The notes under the pieces: model-generated
The model's input: the letters and a program-made list of their open reading frames with translations, nothing else
What the model was told of the DNA's origin: nothing
The model's database searches: none
Translations under genes and position numbers: made by a program
Part shown: positions 8,620 to 16,432 of the stretch, one piece after another
Layout: each line of letters starts with the position of its first letter
Position numbering within the stretch: position 1 is the first letter of the stretch
Assembly: GCF_026341275.1 (NCBI RefSeq)
Contig: NZ_JAIFZO010000002.1
Location: forward strand, 2,643,264 to 2,707,263
From: Streptomyces ortus
GTDB lineage: Bacteria; Actinomycetota; Actinomycetes; Streptomycetales; Streptomycetaceae
Direction of reading: 5' to 3'
DNA: 64,000 nucleotides

Positions 8620-9240
8620 GTGTTGGGCCAGGGAGGGGAGTCCCGCGGCGTGCGGTCGTCCGACGGGGAGCTGGGCGTGGCCGTCGCGCGGGCCCAGCAG
8701 GGGGACGAGGACGCCTTCGCGGTCGCGTACCGGATCGTGCAGCCGGGACTGCTCGGATATCTGCGGGGTCTGGTCGGCACCGAGGCGGAGGACGTGGCCT
8801 CGGACGCGTGGCTGGAGATCGCCCGGGACCTGGGCCGGTTCCGCGGGGACGGGGCGGGGTTCCGCGGCTGGACCGCGACCATCGCCAGACACCGGGCGCT
8901 CGACCATCTGCGGCGCCAGAAGGTGCGCCCGCGGGCGTCCGAGCTCGTCCAGGACGTGCTCGACCTGCCCGCCGCGCGGAACACGGACGACCAGGCCCTG
9001 GAGTCCCTCGGTACGCAGTACGCCCTCGAACTCCTCGCGACCCTGCCGCGCGACCAGGCGGAGGCCGTCCTGCTGCGGGTCGTCGTCGGTCTCGACGGTC
9101 CCTCGGCCGGCCGCGTCCTCGGCAAACGCCCCGGCGCGGTACGTACCGCCGCCCACCGGGGCCTGAAGCGGCTGGCCCGCAGCCTCGCCCCGGAGGGTGT
9201 GACGGAAGAGGAACTCCGGACGCTGGGGGAGTCGGGATGA
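8620..9240 (+). CDS. ECF-type RNA polymerase sigma factor (module 1)
   Basis: Region 2 is clear (YRIVQPGLLGYLRGLVG, EDVASDAWLEIARDL, FRGWTATIARHRALDHLRR) and region 4 too (LPRDQAEAVLLRVVVGLDGP, GKRPGAVRTAAHRGLKRLAR). It is a paralogue of the sigma gene at 10362; the two share the unusual block GKRPGAVRTAAHRGLKRLA. The start is uncertain: GTG 8620 matches the start context of the paralogue, while GTG 8650 has a better AGGGGAG site 9 nt upstream. The next gene, 18 bp downstream, encodes a single-pass membrane protein, likely its regulator. Confidence 0.85.
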   Translation: MLGQGGESRGVRSSDGELGVAVARAQQGDEDAFAVAYRIVQPGLLGYLRGLVGTEAEDVASDAWLEIARDLGRFRGDGAGFRGWTATIARHRALDHLRRQKVRPRASELVQDVLDLPAARNTDDQALESLGTQYALELLATLPRDQAEAVLLRVVVGLDGPSAGRVLGKRPGAVRTAAHRGLKRLARSLAPEGVTEEELRTLGESG

Positions 9241-9258
9241 ACGACGGACGGTCCTCCG

Positions 9259-10047
9259 GTGGCGGAAGTGGATGCGGACATGGCTGAACGGGAGGGCGGC
9301 GGCACCCGCCCGGACCTCGGTGCCCTTCTCGCCGCCGCGGTACGGGCCGAGGCGGCGGACCCCGACGCCGAGAAGCGGGCCCTCGCGGCGTTCCGGGACG
9401 CCCGGGACGCGGGGGCGCCCGACAGGTTCCGTACCCGGCGTCGGGACGACTGGCGGTCGGCGGGCGAACGGCGCGGCCGGTCGCTGCGGGCGACGCTGAT
9501 CGCGCTGGCCGCGAGCGTGACGCTCGGCGGGGTGGCGGTCGCGGCCATCGGCTCGGGCGGCGGCGGGCGGGACGACGGGGACGAGCGGGACCGGACGCGA
9601 CGACCGTCGAGCAGTTCGACGGCGCACCCCGGCGCCCCTGCGCCGGCCCTGTCCGGCGCACCCGGTAGGCCAGGTACCCCCGGTGGGTCCGCGCCCGGCC
9701 GGACCGACCGGCCTCCCACCGCTCAGGACACCGCGGCCCACTGCCGCGCGTACGACAACGCCAAGAAGCGGGGCAGGGGCAAGGGCAAGGGCAAGGTGCC
9801 CGACTCGGCCGCCTGGCAACGGCTGGTCCGGGCCGCGGGCGGCGAGGACGAGGTGGCGGCGTACTGCGCGACACGAACGACCAACCCGAACAAGCGCCCC
9901 AAGGCCCCCGACACGCCCAAGCCGAAGCCGTCGACGACGGCCAAGCCCTCCAAGGCGGCCAAGCCGTCGAAGGCGCCGGGCAGCGGTGCCACGAAAAGCC
10001 CGAAGGCCGCGAAAAGCGCGAACCACGCAAAGGGTGGGAGCGGTTGA
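9259..10047 (+). CDS. single-pass membrane protein with two-Cys outer domain, candidate anti-sigma partner (module 1)
   Basis: About 262 aa. The cytoplasmic part (residues 1-75) holds the motif ALAAFRDAR shared with the module 2 protein. One membrane segment follows (LRATLIALAASVTLGGVAVAA). The outer part has a Ser/Pro/Gly linker, a small domain bounded by two cysteines (CRAYDNAKK ... LVRAAGGEDEVAAYC), and a Lys/Pro/Ser-rich tail (TPKPKPSTTAKPSKAAKPSK). The topology and the place after a sigma gene suggest an anti-sigma or signal-sensing partner, but no classical zinc anti-sigma motif is seen. GTG 9259 or ATG 9280 could be the start. Confidence 0.7.
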   Translation: MAEVDADMAEREGGGTRPDLGALLAAAVRAEAADPDAEKRALAAFRDARDAGAPDRFRTRRRDDWRSAGERRGRSLRATLIALAASVTLGGVAVAAIGSGGGGRDDGDERDRTRRPSSSSTAHPGAPAPALSGAPGRPGTPGGSAPGRTDRPPTAQDTAAHCRAYDNAKKRGRGKGKGKVPDSAAWQRLVRAAGGEDEVAAYCATRTTNPNKRPKAPDTPKPKPSTTAKPSKAAKPSKAPGSGATKSPKAAKSANHAKGGSG

Positions 10048-10052
10048 GGGGA

Positions 10053-10098
10053 GGGGGTGGCGGCTCCGCCGATGGCAACGGCCGGGGCCGCCACCCCC
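10053..10098 (+). terminator. terminator after module 1
   Basis: A perfect 12-bp stem, GGGGGTGGCGGC against GCCGCCACCCCC, starts 6 bp after the stop codon. It separates the two sigma modules. The remaining ~260 bp up to 10361 carry no gene that I can support. Confidence 0.75.
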
Positions 10099-10361
10099 CA
10101 CAGGAGAGGCCCCGGCCGTCGCGCGGCACGGGCCGCGCGGCGGCCCGTACTCTCCTCAGCGCCGACGGTGCGTTTTGTGTCACACCCCGCGCCGCAACGA
10201 GTTAGTTGCAAGTTGTACGGACATGGACGCGCCCCGGTTTCAAGCCGTAACGTGCATTTCGCGCCGGATGCGGGGCAGGACCGCAACCATCGATCGAGAG
10301 ACCATGACGGGGATGACCCGGCCCGCGGGAGCGGCGCCGGCCGGGCGCGATAAGGGGCGCT

Positions 10362-11051
10362 GTGCTGGGGGACGACGCGGAGCTGACCGCCGCGGTGCTT
10401 GCCGCACAGTACGGGGACGAGACCGCGTTCCGGACTGTGTACCGAGCCGTGCATCCACGGCTCCTGGGGTATGTGCGGACGCTGGTCGGTGACCCCGACG
10501 CCGAGGACGTGACGTCCGAGGCCTGGCTGCAGATCGCCCGCGACCTGGAACGGTTCAGCGGAGACGCCGACCGGTTCCGCGGCTGGGCTGCCCGGATAGC
10601 CCGTAACCGCGCGCTCGACCACATACGTATGCGCGGGCGGCGCCCCGCGACGGGCGGCGACGAGAGCGAGCTGACCGGCAGGGCGGCTGAGTCCGACACC
10701 GCAGGCGAGGCCATCGAGGCGCTCGCCACGGGCCGCACCCTCTCCCTCATCGCCCAACTCCCGCAGGACCAGGCGGAGGCCGTCGTGCTGCGCGTCGTCG
10801 TCGGCCTCGACGCCAAGACCGCCGCGGACACCCTCGGCAAACGGCCCGGCGCCGTCCGCACGGCGGCGCACCGCGGGCTCAAACGCCTCGCGGAACTGCT
10901 CGGCGCGGACCCGGAGGCGGCGGCTCCGGAAGCCATGGGCTCCTTGAGCTCCGTACCTCAGCAGAGACCCCCGCAGACGGAACCGCGTACCCGTGCGGCG
11001 ACGCCGGCCGGTGTGACGCATACGCCTTCGCGTACGCAGAAGGACATGTGA
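10362..11051 (+). CDS. ECF-type RNA polymerase sigma factor (module 2)
   Basis: About 229 aa, starting GTG with AAGGGG 4 nt upstream. Region 2 (YRAVHPRLLGYVRTLVGDPD, AEDVTSEAWLQIARDLERF, FRGWAARIARNRALDHIR) and region 4 (LPQDQAEAVVLRVVVGLDAK, GKRPGAVRTAAHRGLKRLAE) are complete. It is the closest relative in the window of the 8620 sigma factor. The stop codon shares one base with the ATG of the next gene (TGATG), so translation is probably coupled. Confidence 0.9.
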   Translation: MLGDDAELTAAVLAAQYGDETAFRTVYRAVHPRLLGYVRTLVGDPDAEDVTSEAWLQIARDLERFSGDADRFRGWAARIARNRALDHIRMRGRRPATGGDESELTGRAAESDTAGEAIEALATGRTLSLIAQLPQDQAEAVVLRVVVGLDAKTAADTLGKRPGAVRTAAHRGLKRLAELLGADPEAAAPEAMGSLSSVPQQRPPQTEPRTRAATPAGVTHTPSRTQKDM

Positions 11052-12232
11052 TGGCCGACGAGCGCTCTGTCTTCCCTGGGGACGATCCCACGCACCCCGG
11101 CCGGTGGCTGGACCGCGACGCGGCGGAACGACTGCTGCGCGGAGAACCGCTTGACGCCGACGACGCCGTCGACGCCGACGTCCGCGCCCAGGCCGACCGG
11201 CTCGCCGCGGCCCTCCACGAACTGGGCGCGTCCGGTGCCGGGTCCGCGCCGGCCGATACCGCCGGCGAACGCGGTTCCGCACTCCCCGGCGAGGAAGCCG
11301 CGTTGGCCGCGTTCCGTTCGGCGCGCTCCGCCCGGAGCGAGGAGAAGGACCCCGCCCGGCCCTCCCGTACGCGTCCCTCGGCGCCCTTCCCGTCCCCGTC
11401 GGCCTCCTCTTCCCTGGGGGCCACCCTGGACGCGGGTCTCGTCCGGCTGGGCCGTTACACCCCGGACCGCCGTGCCCGCTCCCCGTGGGGACGGCCGGTG
11501 CGCTACGGCCTGGCCGCCGCGCTGGCCGCCGGCATGATCGGCGGGGTCGCCGTGGCCGCGACCGCCGGCGTCCTGGCCTTCGGCGGGGGCGGCCCGGAAC
11601 CGGGCGCCTCCGCGACGACCGACGCCACTCAGGACCGCCCGCCGCGCACGCAGTCCCCCGACGCGAACCGCCGCGGCGACGACCCGCGGCCCGACGGGAG
11701 CGCCGGCGCACCGACCGGCGGCAACTCCGTCCCGGACGGAGAGGCCTCCGGGGGTACGGGCAAGGGCACGGATTCCGGCTCCGACGGCGCCGGGCACGAG
11801 AACCGGCAAGGCCGGCGGTGGGCCGGAATCGCCTCGGCCTGCCGGGACATCCGCGACGGCAAGGACCTCGACGCCGGGCGCCGACACACCCTGGAGGACG
11901 CGGCCCGGGGCGCCGAACAGGTGCAGAAGTACTGCAGGGGCGTCCTGAACACCTGGGACCGCCGGGGCTCGGACAAGGGCTGGAAGGGCTGGACCAACCC
12001 CGGTTCCGGGAACGGGGGTTCGAACTCGAACCAGGGTCAGGGTCAGGCCAACGGCGGCAACGGCGGCGGTCACGGGGGCGGCAACGGTGGTGGTGGCAAC
12101 GGTGGTGGCGGTGGTGGCCATGACGGTGACGGCCACGGCCCCAGAGGTACGCGCACCTTCCGGGGTGACGAGGGCGCGGCGGCCCCGACCCCACGGATCA
12201 GCGCCCTCGCGGAACCGACCAACCACCTCTGA
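11051..12232 (+). CDS. single-pass membrane protein with two-Cys outer domain, candidate anti-sigma partner (module 2)
   Basis: About 393 aa. ATG 11051 follows AAGGA by 6 nt. The cytoplasmic part (1-150) includes ALAAFRSARSARSEE, matching the module 1 partner. The membrane helix is YGLAAALAAGMIGGVAVAAT. Outside, after a Pro/Asp/Gly linker, a small domain runs from ACRDIRDGKDLD to LEDAARGAEQVQKYC. Aligned with module 1 the C-terminal half reads L-x2-AA-x-G-x3-V-x2-YC in both proteins. The tail is Gly/Asn/His-rich (GGNGGGHGGGNGGGGNGGG). Role inferred: senses the cell surface and controls the upstream sigma factor. Confidence 0.75.
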   Translation: MADERSVFPGDDPTHPGRWLDRDAAERLLRGEPLDADDAVDADVRAQADRLAAALHELGASGAGSAPADTAGERGSALPGEEAALAAFRSARSARSEEKDPARPSRTRPSAPFPSPSASSSLGATLDAGLVRLGRYTPDRRARSPWGRPVRYGLAAALAAGMIGGVAVAATAGVLAFGGGGPEPGASATTDATQDRPPRTQSPDANRRGDDPRPDGSAGAPTGGNSVPDGEASGGTGKGTDSGSDGAGHENRQGRRWAGIASACRDIRDGKDLDAGRRHTLEDAARGAEQVQKYCRGVLNTWDRRGSDKGWKGWTNPGSGNGGSNSNQGQGQANGGNGGGHGGGNGGGGNGGGGGGHDGDGHGPRGTRTFRGDEGAAAPTPRISALAEPTNHL

Positions 12233-12388
12233 CCCGAGATCTCCCGCGCTCTCGTGCGGTCGGCGCGCGCGCATGCCGTTCCGGTGTGACGTTTTCAGCC
12301 GTCCCGACGCAGTAGTAAGCGAGCCGACTGGTCATCGGCTGTCGCACGAGCCGGGGTTCCCCCCGTACTCACGGCTCAGTGCACACAA

Positions 12389-12427
12389 GGCGCGGGCGGG
12401 ACACGTTCCCCCGGTCCCGCCCGCGCC
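12389..12427. terminator. bidirectional terminator
   Basis: A perfect 13-bp stem GGCGCGGGCGGGA / TCCCGCCCGCGCC with a 13-nt loop lies between the convergent module 2 membrane protein and the L,D-transpeptidase gene. The rest of the 221-bp gap is featureless. Confidence 0.75.
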
Positions 12428-12453
12428 CGCACACCTCCGCCGCCGCAGGCCCC

Positions 12454-13302
12454 TCACCAGTAGATGACGACCTTGTCGCCGTCCCTCACCTGCGAGTACA
12501 TCGCCGCGATCTTTCCCTCGTCCCGGACGTTCACACAGCCGTGCGAGCCGCCGTAGTAGCCCGTCCCCGCGAAGTCCGCGGAGTAGTGGACCGCCTGGCC
12601 GCCGCTGAAGAACATCGCGTACGGCATGGGTGAGTCGTAGAGCGTCGACACGTGATGGCGCGACTTGAAGTAGACGGTGAAGACACCTTCGCGGGTGGGC
12701 GTGTACTGCGCGCCGAAGCGCACCGCCATCGTCGAGACCGTACGGCCGTCGATCATCCAGCGCAGGGTCCGGCTGGTCTTGCTGATGCACAGCACCCGGC
12801 CCGTCATACAGCGCGGGTCCGGTTTCGCGGCGGGCTGGCCGCCGGACGCGTACAGGTCCCACTTGCCCGGCTCGCGGGTCATCCCCAGCAGCCGCTGCCA
12901 GGTCACCGAGTCCGTGGTGCCGGTCTTCGGCAGGCCGCGCTTGCCTTGGAAACCCTTGACCGCGTAGACCGTCGAGGCGTCGTACGTCCCCGTCGGGCCC
13001 TCGTAGAGCCACTCCACCTGGCGCAGCCGGGCCTGGAGCTCCCGCACCTCTCCGCCCCGGTCGCCCGGCGACCACAGGACCTTGGACGCGGGCTGCCCGG
13101 CGGAGCTCGGCGGCTTGGCGTCACCGGGGGAGCGGCCGGCCGGTGACGGCGCACCCGCGGACGACGCCGTACCGGCGGACGGCGAACCCGCCGGTGACGT
13201 GCCCGGCGGGCCGGCCGGCTGGATGGTGCACCCGCTCACCACGGTGAGCGCCGCCAGCGCCGTCGCCCCCGCGACCGTTCTCCACATACCTGCTGTACGC
13301 AT
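12454..13302 (-). CDS. lipoprotein L,D-transpeptidase with peptidoglycan-binding domain
   Basis: About 282 aa. A lipoprotein signal ends in ALTVVSGC, so the mature protein should be lipid-anchored outside the membrane. A Pro/Ser/Ala linker follows, then a peptidoglycan-binding domain (GDRGGEVRELQARLRQVEWL ... VYAVKGFQGKRGLPKTG), then a YkuD catalytic domain ending in HYSADFAGTGYYGGSHGCVN, where the Cys is the nucleophile. It should form 3-3 crosslinks in peptidoglycan. ATG 13302 follows a G-run; upstream in-frame codons lie in an 8-bp repeat array and are unlikely to be coding. Confidence 0.88.
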   Translation of the reverse strand: MRTAGMWRTVAGATALAALTVVSGCTIQPAGPPGTSPAGSPSAGTASSAGAPSPAGRSPGDAKPPSSAGQPASKVLWSPGDRGGEVRELQARLRQVEWLYEGPTGTYDASTVYAVKGFQGKRGLPKTGTTDSVTWQRLLGMTREPGKWDLYASGGQPAAKPDPRCMTGRVLCISKTSRTLRWMIDGRTVSTMAVRFGAQYTPTREGVFTVYFKSRHHVSTLYDSPMPYAMFFSGGQAVHYSADFAGTGYYGGSHGCVNVRDEGKIAAMYSQVRDGDKVVIYW

Positions 13303-13353
13303 GCGAACCCCCCGCCGCTCATCCCGCCGCCCGTCTGTCCGGTCTTCGACGAG

Positions 13354-13401
13354 CCGTCGTGCCGTCGTGCCGTCGTGCTGTCGTGCCGTCGTGCTGTCGT
13401 G
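13354..13401. repeat. 8-bp tandem repeat C(C/T)GTCGTG, six copies
   Basis: Units start at 13354, 13362, 13370, 13378, 13386 and 13394 without interruption. The array sits in the divergent gap between the L,D-transpeptidase and LeuE-like genes, so copy-number change could alter promoter spacing. Confidence 0.85.
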
Positions 13402-13473
13402 ACAGCCGGGCGGCTGTCTCGTCCACCAGAGCCCCATCCTGCGCTGTCATACCCGCATGCGACACTGCCTCCC

Positions 13474-14124
13474 ATGCTTGGCGTAACTGATCTCCCCACC
13501 TATCTCATAGGCCTCGTCCTGATCGTTCTGCTGCCGGGGCCGAACTCGCTCTACGTACTGTCCGTCGCCGCGCGGCGGGGCGTCAGGACCGGATATCAGG
13601 CCTCCGCCGGTGTCTGGTGCGGCGACGCCGTGCTGATGACGCTGTCCGCGGCCGGTGTCGCGTCGCTGCTGCAGGCCAACACCCTGCTGTTCGGGATCGT
13701 GAAGTACGCGGGCGCCGGGTACCTCACCTGGCTGGCCTTCGGGATGCTGCGGGCCGCGTGGCAGATGTGGCGGACCCGGCGGGAGCGGGGCGAGGCCGAG
13801 GAGATCGCCCCGCCGGCCGTCGAGGAGCGGCCCTTCCGGCGGGCGCTCGTCATCAGCCTGTTCAACCCGAAGGCGATCCTGTTCTTCGTCGCCTTCTTCG
13901 TTCAGTTCGTCGAGCCCGGGTACGCGTATCCGGCCCTGTCGTTCGTCGTGCTCGGGGCCTTCGCGCAGGTCGCGAGCTTCCTTTACCTCAGCGCGCTGAT
14001 ATTCGGCGGGACGAAGCTGGCGGCGGCGTTCGCGCGGCGCAGGCGGCTGTCCGCGGGGGCCACCTCCGCCGCGGGCGCGCTCTTCCTGGGCTTCGCCGTC
14101 AAGCTCTCACTGGCCACGCCCTAG
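13474..14124 (+). CDS. leuE: LeuE/RhtB-family amino acid exporter
   Basis: A 216-residue inner-membrane protein with about six hydrophobic segments. It has the family motif IVLLPGPNSLYVLSVAARRG near residue 17 and the NPKAILFFVAFFVQFV segment, both close to E. coli LeuE, which exports leucine and related amino acids. The ATG at 13474 is the first codon that removes a basic repeat-encoded leader; no clear ribosome site is visible. It converges with the monooxygenase gene with only 11 bp between stops. Confidence 0.8.
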   Translation: MLGVTDLPTYLIGLVLIVLLPGPNSLYVLSVAARRGVRTGYQASAGVWCGDAVLMTLSAAGVASLLQANTLLFGIVKYAGAGYLTWLAFGMLRAAWQMWRTRRERGEAEEIAPPAVEERPFRRALVISLFNPKAILFFVAFFVQFVEPGYAYPALSFVVLGAFAQVASFLYLSALIFGGTKLAAAFARRRRLSAGATSAAGALFLGFAVKLSLATP

Positions 14125-14135
14125 GGCAACTCCGT

Positions 14136-15656
14136 TCAGGACGGATCCTGGGTGGCGACACCCACGACCGCCGCGTACTCCGGCAGGCCCCACGCCTGCT
14201 CAGCCGATCCGTCCGGCTCGCCGTACTCGCCCGCCCATCCCACGTATCCGTCCGGGCGGACGAGGAACACCCCGTTCCCGTACGCCTCGTACGTGGGGAA
14301 GCGGACCGTGCGGATGCCGGGGAGGTCCGGTGCCGCCTGCGCATTCGTGCCGACCGTGAGCAGTGTCCAGTGCGGGCCGCGGAAGGCGTCGAAGAGGCGG
14401 ATCCCGGCCCGGGTGCCGTCCGGTGCGCGGTCGCCCGCCCGCAGGGCGTCCTCGGGCAGGCCCGCGCGTGTCTCCACCGCGAGCGCCGAGCCCCGGTAAC
14501 CGAGGCCGAGCTGCTGGGTGGCCGCGCCGCGCCGCACCTCGCCGCGGTGGATGCCGGTGGACAGGCCCAGCATCTGCGCGGCGATGGGCATCCGCTCCTC
14601 CTCGTAGGAGTCGAGGAGGGCGGCCGGGGCGGACCCCCGCAGCACGGCCGCGAGTTTCCAGCCCAGGTTGTAGGCGTCCTGGACGCTGGTGTTGAGGCCC
14701 TGGCCGCCGGCGGGTGAGTGCACGTGGGCCGCGTCGCCCGCCAGGAAGACCCGCCCGTCCCGGAACCGGTCCGCCATCGCGGCCCGCGGCCGGAACTCGG
14801 AGGCCCAGCGGACCTCGGTCACGTCGTCCGCGGACAGGTGCGTGCGGGTGGCGACCAGCTTGCGGATGCCGTCGAGGGACAGGTCGGGCTCGGCGGACGG
14901 ATCCGCGAAACCGGCCGCCAGCTGGAAGTCCTCGGTGTGGGGGAGGGGACAGATCCCCAGGAAGCCGCCCTGGAGGCCCGGGCCGGCCCCGGTGGGCGGG
15001 AAGAAGTGCCAGTTGTCGCGGTCGAGGCCGGTGACGCGGATGTCCGCGACCAGCGCCGGAGCCGGGTCCACGGTCTCGCCGGTCATCCCGATGCCCAGCG
15101 CGCGCCGCACCGCCGACCGGCCGCCGTCCGCGGCGACGGCGTAGCTGGCCCGCACCGGGGGACCGGACGCGAAGCTCGCCGTCACGCCGTCGGCGTCCTG
15201 GCCGAGGCCCACCAGTTCCCGGCCGAAGGCGACGCCGCCGCCCAGCTCCGTCAGGCGCGCGTACAGGATCTCCTGCGTCCTCCACTGCGGGACCATCAGC
15301 GCGAGGCCCGCGTACGGGTCGGCCTCCGTCGCCTCGACCTCGTCGGACATCCGGTGCTCGCCCTGCCGTTGCCCGTCCTTCCAGATCATCCCGACGGGGT
15401 ACGTGCCGCCGCCGGCCCGGAGCGCGTCCAGTACGCCGAGGTCGTCGAAGACCTCCTGCGTGCGGGGCTGGATCCCTTTGCCCCGTGAGCCGGGGAAGAG
15501 GGTGGCTGCCCGTTCCACGACCAGGGCGGCTGTGCCGTGCCGGGCGAGGTCGAGCGCGAGGGCCAGCCCGGTGGGCCCGGCGCCCACGATCAGGACGTCG
15601 GTCTCCACGACCGCATCCACGACCGCGTTCACGTCAGTGTTCACGTCGGTGTTCAT
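14136..15656 (-). CDS. FAD-dependent aromatic monooxygenase (PheA/TfdB family)
   Basis: 506 aa. The FAD-binding fold starts at TDVLIVGAGPTGLALALDLA (GxGxxG), and the second FAD motif is VFLAGDAAHVHSPAGGQGLN. A thioredoxin-like C-terminal region follows, as in phenol and polyketide hydroxylases. It should hydroxylate an aromatic or polyketide-like substrate using NAD(P)H. The N-terminus has a short repeat (NTDVNTDVNAVVDAVVETDV). GGAGAG lies 4 nt before the ATG. It is divergent from a TetR gene over twin palindromes, so the substrate or its precursor is probably the inducer. No redox partner is needed in this class. Confidence 0.85.
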   Translation of the reverse strand: MNTDVNTDVNAVVDAVVETDVLIVGAGPTGLALALDLARHGTAALVVERAATLFPGSRGKGIQPRTQEVFDDLGVLDALRAGGGTYPVGMIWKDGQRQGEHRMSDEVEATEADPYAGLALMVPQWRTQEILYARLTELGGGVAFGRELVGLGQDADGVTASFASGPPVRASYAVAADGGRSAVRRALGIGMTGETVDPAPALVADIRVTGLDRDNWHFFPPTGAGPGLQGGFLGICPLPHTEDFQLAAGFADPSAEPDLSLDGIRKLVATRTHLSADDVTEVRWASEFRPRAAMADRFRDGRVFLAGDAAHVHSPAGGQGLNTSVQDAYNLGWKLAAVLRGSAPAALLDSYEEERMPIAAQMLGLSTGIHRGEVRRGAATQQLGLGYRGSALAVETRAGLPEDALRAGDRAPDGTRAGIRLFDAFRGPHWTLLTVGTNAQAAPDLPGIRTVRFPTYEAYGNGVFLVRPDGYVGWAGEYGEPDGSAEQAWGLPEYAAVVGVATQDPS

Positions 15657-15665
15657 GACACTCTC

Positions 15666-15716
15666 CTTAACGTCGTTAAGTTCCGTGCGTCGAAGGATGC
15701 ACTTAATGGCGTTAAG
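15666..15716. promoter_or_regulatory. twin TetR operators
   Basis: Two 15-bp palindromes, CTTAACGTCGTTAAG (15666-15680, perfect) and CTTAATGGCGTTAAG (15702-15716), have centres 36 bp apart in the 94-bp gap between the monooxygenase and TetR genes. The first sits directly next to the monooxygenase ribosome site; the second abuts the likely -35 region of tetR. Binding at both should repress both genes. Confidence 0.8.
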
Positions 15717-15738
15717 CTGTCAAGGAGGAACCTCCGGA

Positions 15739-15750
15739 TAGGGTGCGACC
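15739..15750 (+). promoter_or_regulatory. -10 element of a leaderless tetR promoter
   Basis: TAGGGT (15739-15744) stands 6 nt before the GTG start, and CTGTCA (15717-15722) lies 16 bp upstream as a weak -35. No Shine-Dalgarno lies at useful distance, so the mRNA is probably leaderless. Confidence 0.5.
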
Positions 15751-16392
15751 GTGGCTGCAGGGAAGATCGACCGAGCGCAGGTGGCCGACACGGCGCTGCG
15801 TCTGCTGAACGAGGTCGGCCTCAACGGCCTCACCCTCCGAGCGATCGCCGACGAGCTGGACGTCAAGGCGCCCGCCCTCTACTGGCACTTCAAGGACAAG
15901 CAGGCGCTGCTGGACGAGATGGCGACGGAGATGTACCGGCGGATGGTCGCCGGTACCCCGATCCCGCCGGACACGGACTGGCGCGAGCGGCTGCTGGCCG
16001 CGAACCGGGGACTGCGCGCCGCGCTGCTGAGCTACCGCGACGGGGCCAAGGTCTTCAGCGGCTCCCGCTTCACCGGTACCGAGCACGCCGCGCAGATGGA
16101 GGAGAACCTGCGGGCCCTGGTGGACGCCGGCTTCACCCTCCAGCAGGCGGTACGCGCCTTCACCACCGCGTATCTGTTCACGGTGGGCTTCGTCACCGAG
16201 GAGCAGGGCGTGTATCCGGTGCCGGGGGAGCGCCGTGAGGGCTACGACGTGGAGGCGCGCGCCCGGATGCTCGCCGACCATCCCCTGTCGGCGGCGGCGG
16301 GCTCGGTGATCTTCGAGGGATACGACGAGGGGTACGAGGAAGGGCTCAAGCTGCTGCTGGCCGGCATCGAGGCACGCTTCGGAACCGGCTGA
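15751..16392 (+). CDS. TetR-family repressor
   Basis: 213 aa. The helix-turn-helix is at the N-terminus: ALRLLNEVGLNGLTLRAIAD, then ELDVKAPALYWHFKDKQALL. The remaining part resembles the TetR_C tetracycline-repressor ligand domain (FTTAYLFTVGFVTEEQ). It probably represses itself and the divergent monooxygenase through the twin palindromes. GTG start with the leaderless-type promoter. Its stop codon lies inside a long terminator stem. Confidence 0.9.
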   Translation: MAAGKIDRAQVADTALRLLNEVGLNGLTLRAIADELDVKAPALYWHFKDKQALLDEMATEMYRRMVAGTPIPPDTDWRERLLAANRGLRAALLSYRDGAKVFSGSRFTGTEHAAQMEENLRALVDAGFTLQQAVRAFTTAYLFTVGFVTEEQGVYPVPGERREGYDVEARARMLADHPLSAAAGSVIFEGYDEGYEEGLKLLLAGIEARFGTG

Positions 16393-16420
16393 GGCACATG
16401 GCTCAGCCGGTTCCGAAGCG
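16375..16420. terminator. bidirectional terminator with 19-bp perfect stem
   Basis: CGCTTCGGAACCGGCTGAG pairs with CTCAGCCGGTTCCGAAGCG around an 8-nt loop. The left arm contains the tetR stop codon, and the right arm ends 13 bp before the stop of the convergent acyltransferase gene. It insulates the regulator from the glycan cluster. Confidence 0.85.
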
Positions 16421-16432
16421 GTAGGCGTACGT

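Noticed and set aside
7765..12194. Very long minus-strand frames (up to 823 aa) across the sigma modules
   Set aside because: Arg/Pro/Gly composition and no domains; they arise from GC-rich codon bias opposite real plus-strand genes.
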